Shown here: in pieces, positions 1-7,689 of the stretch
Layout: each line of letters begins with the position of its first letter
How positions within the stretch are numbered: position 1 is the first letter of the stretch
Origin: Pseudomonadota bacterium
GTDB lineage: Bacteria > Desulfobacterota > Desulfovibrionia > Desulfovibrionales > Desulfovibrionaceae
Direction: 5' to 3'
Assembly (NCBI GenBank): GCA_023435825.1
Contig: JAEZMB010000044.1
Span: 1-16,944 of the forward strand
Length of the DNA: 16,944 nucleotides
The notes under the pieces: generated by a model
What the model was told of the DNA's origin: nothing
Database searches by the model: none
The model's input: the letters and a program-made list of their open reading frames with translations, nothing else
Position numbers and translations under genes: made by a program

Positions 1-651
1 CCCAGCGGGGGGGCTGGGTTTGACGCCCCCGGCCGCCGCGGCCGCGCCGGACTGGTAGGCCGCGACCACCGGACTGCCGGCCACGACGCCAAGGAGCAAC
101 AGCAGGTCGGAATCGATGGTCGGAAACAGCGAGAAGGGCGTTGTCTGGGGGGCGGCGTCGCCTGCGCCAAAGGCGATGTTGCAAAAGGTCAGGGCGGAAT
201 AGCCGCCCAGGACCACGGCGGTCCAGACAACGGCCTGGGTGCGCGACAGGCTGGTGCAGCGGGTGTTGGGGTCGAGCAGGACCCAGAAGGCGTCGTTGCC
301 GGCGGCCAGTCCACCGCCGGCAACGAGAAAGAAGAATGCCGCGATGCAAAGCCACATCGGCGTGAGCAGGGTGAATTGTCCGGACTCGGTGGTCACGCGC
401 AAGAGGTGTTGCGTCTCGCTCGACAGCGGGTCGCTCTTGCGCTGCGCGATGATCCGGCTGGTGACGGCCTTGCTCAAGGCGTCTGGGGTCCTGTCCTGTT
501 CGCTTGCTGCAGCCAGTGTTTGGGTTTTTGCTTGGGTCAGGATTTCCTGGGCCTTGTGGCCGGCAAAGTTGGCCATGACAAAACCATAGCCGAAAAGCAG
601 CACGGCCACGGCGACGAGCAACATGCCGCCGGTTCGATGCGCGGTGGACAT
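1..651 (-). CDS. Membrane protein of unknown function (partial, C-terminus outside window)
   Basis: This frame is open from an ATG at 651-649 to the window edge, giving 217 residues with no stop. A strong GAGGAGG ribosome site lies five bases upstream of the ATG. Translation shows a first membrane helix at about residues 9-27, a polar, charged loop of about 70 residues, a second helix at about 98-117, and a third that follows the motif LSRTQAVVWT. A further hydrophobic stretch (LLLLLGVVAGSP) precedes an Ala/Gly/Pro-rich segment at the edge. I recall similar LSR-x-Q-x3-WT motifs at the start of a membrane helix in other uncharacterised bacterial membrane proteins, but I cannot name the family. 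The loop between the first two helices probably lies outside the membrane. The AT-rich patch just upstream (684-780) is the likely control region. The gene is real by frame, ribosome site and topology; its function is unknown. Confidence 0.75.
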   Translation of the reverse strand, partial: MSTAHRTGGMLLVAVAVLLFGYGFVMANFAGHKAQEILTQAKTQTLAAASEQDRTPDALSKAVTSRIIAQRKSDPLSSETQHLLRVTTESGQFTLLTPMWLCIAAFFFLVAGGGLAAGNDAFWVLLDPNTRCTSLSRTQAVVWTAVVLGGYSALTFCNIAFGAGDAAPQTTPFSLFPTIDSDLLLLLGVVAGSPVVAAYQSGAAAAAGGVKPSPPAG

Positions 652-683
652 GGGAACCTCCTCGGGCATGCACGCCTCGAAAT

Positions 684-780
684 GGGATGTGAAGGATATA
701 AATATCTAGATGTATATTTTTTGAATATTGCAAGAGATATTTTGGCGGGAAATATTAAACAATATTCTGTTTGCAAATAG
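684..780. promoter_or_regulatory. AT-rich control region upstream of the membrane-protein gene
   Basis: This roughly 97-base patch is strikingly AT-rich inside GC-rich surroundings. It holds a perfect 8-base inverted repeat, GAATATTG (723-730) and CAATATTC (760-767), two copies of the palindrome TTGCAA (728-733 and 771-776), and a near-palindrome around ATATCTAGAT near 700. It lies 35 bases or more upstream of the minus-strand ATG at 651, where a promoter or operator is expected. No single -35/-10 pair stands out, so the exact promoter is not assigned. The rest of 652-1025 shows no convincing gene. Confidence 0.45.
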
Positions 781-952
781 TGATTCCGCAGCGATGCCTG
801 CACCCGCTGGGCGCTGCCGCGACACGGCCGGGTAGGCCTTTTGGCGTGCTGGCCGGCGTGGTCCGCCTGGGCGCGGCCTCCCTCTGGCCTTTGCCGCCGC
901 CCTGGTGTAGGTCTGGCAGGGCAGGGAGTTCGCCGAAAAATTGGTCCGGCGG

Positions 953-980
953 TTGACGCGGCAGGACCTCGACTTATTAT
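953..980 (+). promoter_or_regulatory. Sigma70-type promoter for cbpA-cbpM-clpB
   Basis: TTGACG (953-958) and TATTAT (975-980) are separated by 16 bases. They match the housekeeping consensus at five of six positions each. The -10 box is 45 bases before the cbpA start, leaving a leader of about 38 bases. I see neither a CIRCE element nor a clear sigma32-type CCCCAT box here, so no heat-shock control is evident from sequence. Confidence 0.6.
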
Positions 981-1025
981 GTAAACTTGCCGGGCCACCA
1001 GCCGGAAATGGGAGATACTGCCCCT

Positions 1026-2066
1026 ATGAGCGTTGCATACAAGGATTATTACAAGCTCCTCGGCGTCTCCAAGACCGCCAGCCAGGATGAAATATCCAAG
1101 GCTTTCAAGAAGCTCGCCCGTAAGCACCATCCCGACCTCAATCAGAACGATCCCGAGGCCGAGAAGAAGTTCAAGGAGTGCAACGAGGCCTATGAGGTCT
1201 TAAAAGACCCCGAGAAGCGCAAACTCTACGATTCCCTGGGTCCTAACTGGCAGGACGGCCAGCATTTCCAGCGTCCGCCGGGGTTTGAAAACGTCCGCTA
1301 CAATTTCGGCGGCCCGGGCGGCCAGCAGTTCGACGCCGGGTCGTTCTCCGACTTTTTCGAAACCATCTTTGGCGGGATGGGGGGCGGCATGGGCGGCGGC
1401 GCGTCCGCCGGCCGGGGCGGCCGGGCCGGCGGGTTCACCGATTTCGGCGGCTTTGGCGGCGCGGGTGGCTTTGGCGGGGCCGGCGGCTACTCGCGCGGTC
1501 CCACCCGTGGAGCCGACGCCAACGCCACCCTGGAGCTGACCCTGGAGGAAGCCTACAAGGGCGGCGGCAAGGAAGTGGCCTTTCAGGAACAGACCATCGG
1601 TCCGGACGGTTCCCCGCGCCTGGGGACCAAGCGGCTTAACGTCTCCATCCCGGCCGGGGTGCGCGACGGGGCCAAGATCCGGCTGGCCGGCCAGGGCAAT
1701 CCCGGCCGGGCCGGCGGCCAGGCCGGCGACCTGTATCTGAAGGTAAAAATCCTGCCCCATGCGCTGTTTAAGCTGGAGGAAAGCAACGTCATCCTCGATC
1801 TGCCGCTGGCCCCCTGGGAAGCGGCGCTGGGGGCCAAGGTGCGGGTGCCGACCCTGGACGGGGCGGTGGAGATGAACATCCCGGCCGGTTCGTCTTCCGG
1901 GCGCAAGCTGCGCCTGCCCGGCAAGGGCCTTTCCGGCAAGGGACAGCGCGGCGACCAGCTCGTGCGCCTCATGGTGCAGGTGCCGGCCAGCGTGAGCGAC
2001 GAGCAAAAGGAACTCTGGGAAAAGCTCGCCGCCGCCACGCCCGATTTCAGCCCCAGGAACTTTTAG
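1026..2066 (+). CDS. cbpA: CbpA-type J-domain co-chaperone (type II DnaJ)
   Basis: The 346-residue protein starts at the ATG that begins MSVAYKDYY, with GGGAG at 1010-1014. The in-frame start 13 codons upstream would add residues before the J domain and is rejected. The J domain spans about residues 5-70 with the HPD motif at 35-37, which stimulates the ATPase of DnaK. A Gly/Phe-rich linker follows (about 95-165, with GGFGGAGG repeats). Next come the two beta-rich substrate-binding domains, beginning near ANATLELTLEEAYKGG. There is no CxxCxGxG zinc-finger domain, so this is a DnaJ B/CbpA type, not a type I DnaJ. It lies 18 bases upstream of a cbpM-like gene, an arrangement known from E. coli cbpA-cbpM, which supports the symbol. 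It probably feeds clients to DnaK and the downstream ClpB in the cytoplasm. Confidence 0.93.
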   Translation: MSVAYKDYYKLLGVSKTASQDEISKAFKKLARKHHPDLNQNDPEAEKKFKECNEAYEVLKDPEKRKLYDSLGPNWQDGQHFQRPPGFENVRYNFGGPGGQQFDAGSFSDFFETIFGGMGGGMGGGASAGRGGRAGGFTDFGGFGGAGGFGGAGGYSRGPTRGADANATLELTLEEAYKGGGKEVAFQEQTIGPDGSPRLGTKRLNVSIPAGVRDGAKIRLAGQGNPGRAGGQAGDLYLKVKILPHALFKLEESNVILDLPLAPWEAALGAKVRVPTLDGAVEMNIPAGSSSGRKLRLPGKGLSGKGQRGDQLVRLMVQVPASVSDEQKELWEKLAAATPDFSPRNF

Positions 2067-2084
2067 GGAGCGAGGGAGGCCGCC

Positions 2085-2402
2085 ATGGAAATCAAGCACG
2101 TCGTCATCGCCGGCAGCGTCCCCGCCCGGTCCGAAAAGCTGAGCTTTGCCCAGCTTCAGGAACTCACCGGACTGCACCCGACCGTTGTCGGCGAACTCAT
2201 CGAACTGGGCTGGATCACCCCCGAGCGCACCACGGCCGAGGCCTATCTGTTCCGCAGCCGCGACGTCTACCGCCTGCGCAAGCTCGACCGTATCCAGCGC
2301 GATTTTGAACTGCCGCTCCTCGGAGCCAGCATCGTGGTCGATTTGCTGGAACGCATCGAGTATCTGGAAGGCAAGGTCAACGAGCTGCATCGACTGTTGT
2401 AG
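2085..2402 (+). CDS. cbpM: Chaperone modulator CbpM (MerR-like)
   Basis: This 105-residue protein starts 18 bases after cbpA, behind a GGGAGG ribosome site. The N-terminal two thirds resemble a MerR-type winged helix: LSFAQLQELTGLHPTVV, then the turn around LGWITPE, then FRSRDVYRLRKLDRI. The C-terminal end (about 75-105) is a leucine-rich helix with heptad-like spacing, suited to dimerisation. CbpM proteins keep this fold but bind the J domain of CbpA and inhibit its co-chaperone activity; some relatives are annotated as MerR regulators or HspR. The position between cbpA and clpB favours the modulator role. A regulatory role on its own operon, as for HspR in actinobacteria, remains possible because HspR shares the fold and often sits in chaperone operons; I see no HAIR-type operator near 953-980. 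Confidence 0.85.
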   Translation: MEIKHVVIAGSVPARSEKLSFAQLQELTGLHPTVVGELIELGWITPERTTAEAYLFRSRDVYRLRKLDRIQRDFELPLLGASIVVDLLERIEYLEGKVNELHRLL

Positions 2403-2516
2403 CGTGTTTTTGATGCTTCAAATGCTATGCTTTCAGCGGAAAAAGTAATTTTTACCTAGTTATTGCCAAGTTCCGAAGCGATCTTATCTGTTGGACAGCC
2501 ACGGAGGAGGATACGC
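2403..2516 (+). promoter_or_regulatory. cbpM-clpB spacer with possible secondary promoter
   Basis: This 114-base gap is AT-richer than the genes around it. It holds three ATGCT copies within 19 bases (2413-2417, 2422-2426, 2427-2431); the last forms an extended -10-like TGCTATGCT. An A-run/T-run pair (AAAAAG-TAATTTTT) lies near 2440. A weak TTGCCA (2463-2468), 16 bases, TATCTG (2485-2490) pair could start a separate clpB transcript. The clpB ribosome site GGAGGAGG is at 2503-2510. A clpB-specific promoter is plausible but unproven. Confidence 0.3.
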
Positions 2517-5117
<2,601 letters not shown>

Positions 5118-5143
5118 GCCGCCCGGCGCGAGAAAAATAGCCA

Positions 5144-5180
5144 ACGGGCCGCTTCCCTTGTCGGGGAGGCGGCCCGTTTT
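5144..5180 (+). terminator. Intrinsic terminator after clpB
   Basis: A 14-base-pair stem (5144-5157 with 5164-5177, one G-T wobble) has the 6-base loop TTGTCG and is followed by TTTTGTTGTT. An A-rich tract (AGAAAAAT) lies just upstream, so the element could also stop transcripts arriving from the minus-strand gene at 5366. Confidence 0.9.
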
Positions 5181-5328
5181 GTTGTTGGATCGGGCAGAGG
5201 GCGTTGTGCCTCGCTGCGGGAGGGGGGCACGGGGGCGGGAATGGCGCAGACCACGCGGAAGCCTTCTCTCGCCACCCGTGGAACGTTTGCCGGGGATGCG
5301 GCAGGCCGACGTCCGCGTAGGGGCCTTG

Positions 5329-5348
5329 GGCCTGGGCCTGCCCAGGCC
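5329..5348 (-). terminator. GC hairpin just downstream of the UPF0280 gene
   Basis: A 9-base-pair perfect stem, GGCCTGGGC and GCCCAGGCC, has a 2-base centre and lies 17 bases past the minus-strand stop codon. No T-run follows on the minus strand, so it would be a weak or Rho-assisted terminator, or an mRNA 3'-end stabiliser. Confidence 0.35.
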
Positions 5349-5365
5349 GGCAACTGCGCCGGCGC

Positions 5366-6115
5366 TTATTCCAGGGCCACCAGGTCGAGGTCGCCGACGA
5401 GGCCCACGAGGTCGCCGAGCTGGACGAAAACGCCGCGCACGCCGCGCCGGGCCATGCCCTTGGCGGCGGCCAACACGCCCTCCATGTCTTCGGCCGTGAC
5501 GAGCAGATTGGCCAGGGCGGTGGCCGCCGCGTCGGCAACCGCCCCCCGGTCGGCCACCACCGTCACCATGTCGGCCCGGCCTAAGCTCAGCGACGGCCCC
5601 ACCGTGGCCGAGGAGGCGCACACCGCCGCCGGCAGGCTGCCCGCGTCGAAGCGCAAGGCCAGCCGCGCCCCTTCCACGGGCTTGGCGAGCAAGGCCACCA
5701 GCCGTTCCTTTTTCCCGTGCAGGTAAACGTCGCCGCCGTTTTCCACCAAGAGCTCCGGGGACCGGCCCACGAACCGGTCGGCCACGGCCTGGGCGAATGC
5801 TCCGGCCACGGCGGCCATGGGGCCAACGCCGAACCGGGCCGCCGCCTCGGCCATGTCCCGGGCGATGGCCGGCGCGTCCGGGCCGGCCGCCACCGGCGTC
5901 AGGCTGCGCTGGAAGTCGGGATGCAGGAGCAGATACGTGGACAGGCCGGCCCGGAGTTCGGACACGTGGTCGGCCATGTCCCGGGCCAGATCGTGCCCGG
6001 CCGTGACGTACAGATCGGTCTGGGCCACCACCACCTGAAAGCTGTGCTCGCCCGGACGTCGGGCGGTCCGGCGGCGGTAGTCGCGCACGGGGTCGAGATG
6101 CGGCTGGTCCATCAT
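5366..6115 (-). CDS. UPF0280 family protein (ApbE-like fold)
   Basis: The 249-residue product begins MMDQPHLDPVRDYRRR, with CGGAG six bases before the first of two adjacent ATGs. A longer frame from 6178 would add 21 low-complexity residues and lacks such a site. The signature region is about GVGPMAAVAGAFAQAVADRFVG followed by ELLVENGGDVYLHG, typical of UPF0280 proteins. From family knowledge, these belong to the ApbE-like superfamily (ApbE being the FAD-dependent flavin transferase), but their own biochemical role is unknown. A second conserved-looking stretch is AVCASSATVGPSLSLGRADMVTVVAD, where ApbE relatives have late active-site loops. No signal peptide or membrane helix is seen, so it should be cytoplasmic. 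It is divergent from the glycosyltransferase gene, with a 77-base gap. Confidence 0.88.
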   Translation of the reverse strand: MMDQPHLDPVRDYRRRTARRPGEHSFQVVVAQTDLYVTAGHDLARDMADHVSELRAGLSTYLLLHPDFQRSLTPVAAGPDAPAIARDMAEAAARFGVGPMAAVAGAFAQAVADRFVGRSPELLVENGGDVYLHGKKERLVALLAKPVEGARLALRFDAGSLPAAVCASSATVGPSLSLGRADMVTVVADRGAVADAAATALANLLVTAEDMEGVLAAAKGMARRGVRGVFVQLGDLVGLVGDLDLVALE

Positions 6116-6141
6116 GGCGGCTCCGGTTGGGGAAAAGCGTC

Positions 6142-6160
6142 CCAAGGCCGGCGGCCTTGG
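6142..6160. repeat. Perfect palindrome between divergent genes
   Basis: CCAAGGCC, GGC, GGCCTTGG gives an 8-base-pair stem with a 3-base loop in the middle of the 77-base gap between the UPF0280 and glycosyltransferase starts. It could be an operator or simply a GC-rich intergenic hairpin. No T-run follows on either side. Confidence 0.4.
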
Positions 6161-6192
6161 CAGCGCGGCTCCCGGCATGTAGTGTCGGGGCC

Positions 6193-7119
6193 ATGACGCC
6201 TGAAGATTTTCTATCGTCGGCCGGTCCCCTTGTCACGGTCATCATTCCCACCCGCGACCGGGCCGACCTGCTGCCTCGGGCCGTGGCCTCGGCCCTGGGG
6301 CAAACCTGGACCGCCCTGGAAATTTTGATCGTGGACGACGGCTCGGTGGACGACACGGCCAGGGTGTTGGCCGGCTTTGACGATCCGCGCATCCGGGTGC
6401 TGCGCCGCCACACGCCCGGCGGCGTGTCGGCGGCTCGAAACGAGGCCGTGCGGGCGGCGCGCGGGGATTATCTGGCGCTGCTGGATTCCGACGACGAATG
6501 GCTGCCCAAGAAGACCGAACGCCAGCTGGCCTACATGGCGGCCACCGGCCACGCCGTCAGCCAGACCCAGGAAATCTGGATGCGCGGCGGCAAGCGGGTC
6601 AATCCCACCCAGATCCACAAAAAGCCTGACGGCTGGTTTTTCGAGGCGTCCCTGGGCATGTGCCTGGTCAGTCCGTCCACCACCATTTTCAGGCGCGGGG
6701 TCATCGAGGCGGCGGGGTTTTTTGACGAGAGCCTGCCGGCCTGCGAGGACTACGACCTGTGGCTGCGCATCATGCTCACGCGGCCCATCGGGCTTTTGGA
6801 CGAATACCAGGTCGTGCGCCACGGCGGCCGGGGCGACCAGCTCTCCACCCTCTACATCGGCCAGGACCTCTTTCGCATCCGGGCCATGCTGGGGCTGCTT
6901 GGCCGGCCGGAAACAACTGCCTGGCACTTTGCTTGCATTGAGAAGGAGTTGCGACGTAAAACCGCCATTTACGCCGCCGGCTGCCTCAAACGCGACCGGC
7001 CCGAGGAGGCCGGCCGGGTGTCGGCCATGGTGGAAGCGGCCCTGGACAGCGCCCGGGCCGGGCTGGCCGGGGCAGGCGGCAAGGAAACGGCCGACAGGCC
7101 GGCCACGGCGGCCGGCTGA
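6193..7119 (+). CDS. Glycosyltransferase family 2 protein
   Basis: The 308-residue protein starts at the ATG before TPEDFLSSAGPLVTVIIPT, with only a weak GGGG ribosome site. The upstream in-frame start at 6127 would add 22 residues that read like non-coding DNA. It has the GT-A fold landmarks of family 2: VTVIIPTRDR (14-23), the nucleotide-binding VDDGS (47-51), SAARNEA (79-85) and the metal-binding DSDDEW (98-103). A downstream CEDYDLWLR (184-192) fits the acceptor/catalytic-base region. The substrate is not predictable; enzymes of this kind move a sugar from a nucleotide-sugar onto envelope polysaccharides. There is no membrane segment. The last 30 residues are Ala/Gly-rich and probably disordered. 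No other envelope-sugar gene is nearby, so this is an orphan transferase. Confidence 0.92.
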   Translation: MTPEDFLSSAGPLVTVIIPTRDRADLLPRAVASALGQTWTALEILIVDDGSVDDTARVLAGFDDPRIRVLRRHTPGGVSAARNEAVRAARGDYLALLDSDDEWLPKKTERQLAYMAATGHAVSQTQEIWMRGGKRVNPTQIHKKPDGWFFEASLGMCLVSPSTTIFRRGVIEAAGFFDESLPACEDYDLWLRIMLTRPIGLLDEYQVVRHGGRGDQLSTLYIGQDLFRIRAMLGLLGRPETTAWHFACIEKELRRKTAIYAAGCLKRDRPEEAGRVSAMVEAALDSARAGLAGAGGKETADRPATAAG

Positions 7120-7253
7120 TCGCACCGGCGCGGCCGGATCGGCCCTGCGGCGATACACGAGACAGGCATGAACGCACCCGACAAGCCGCGACAACACGAC
7201 GCCAGCCCGGCGGCTCCAAGCCGTCCCGGGGTTGCCTGGGGCAGGGCAGATGG

Positions 7254-7269
7254 GCCGGCCAAGGCCGGC
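7254..7269. repeat. Hairpin between convergent glycosyltransferase and MoaE-like genes
   Basis: GCCGGCC, AA, GGCCGGC forms a 7-base-pair perfect stem in the 179-base gap 7120-7298. It may help end one or both converging transcripts, although no T-run follows. The gap holds nothing else I can support. Confidence 0.3.
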
Positions 7270-7298
7270 ATTGCCTCCCCGTCGCCGTCCGCGCCGCG

Positions 7299-7661
7299 TT
7301 ATTCGGGCGCGATTTCCCGCTTGCTGATGGCCTCGGCCTTGATGCGGGTCAGCGTGTGGGTCAGCGCGGCCAGGACGTTCTCGCGGATGTCGCCGGCGGC
7401 GACGATGAAAAGCAGGTCGTCGCCGGGCACGAAGACGCCGGCGTTGGCCGTGACCAGCACCCGGAACATGCCGGGCATGGCTTCGCCCTCGCGGCGGATG
7501 GCCTCGACGAGCTCCTGGTTCACCGTGACTTCGAGCTTGCCCACGGGAGCGCCGTTTCGCGACGTGGCCCGGGCCACGCCGTTGTGCACAAGCACCATGC
7601 CGACCTTTTCCAGGAAGCCTGGCTCGGCTTTGAGCGAGGCAATGGTTTTTGAGATGTCCAT
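7299..7661 (-). CDS. MoaE-like protein (molybdopterin synthase large-subunit fold)
   Basis: From the ATG at 7661 the product is 120 residues. A GTG at 7697 would add 12, but that would overlap the start of the divergent gene, and neither start has a clear ribosome site. The C-terminal half follows the MoaE pattern: FRVLVTANAGVFVPGDDLLF aligns with the HRxGxxxxGD strand pair, GDIRENVLAALTHTL with the following helix, and RIKAEAISKREI with the end that carries the catalytic lysines. Here the lysines would be K108 and K114, one residue closer together than in E. coli MoaE (K119/K126), and the usual His-Arg pair of HRxG is replaced. MoaE, with a thiocarboxylated MoaD, makes molybdopterin from cPMP. 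With these changes this copy may be a divergent paralogue and not the main synthase. Confidence 0.7.
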   Translation of the reverse strand: MDISKTIASLKAEPGFLEKVGMVLVHNGVARATSRNGAPVGKLEVTVNQELVEAIRREGEAMPGMFRVLVTANAGVFVPGDDLLFIVAAGDIRENVLAALTHTLTRIKAEAISKREIAPE

Positions 7662-7689
7662 CAGCGGCAAGTAAGGGAGAACAGCCCCG

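Noticed and set aside
771..956. 61-codon plus frame upstream of cbpA
   Set aside because: No ribosome site or family-like sequence; it runs into the cbpA promoter.
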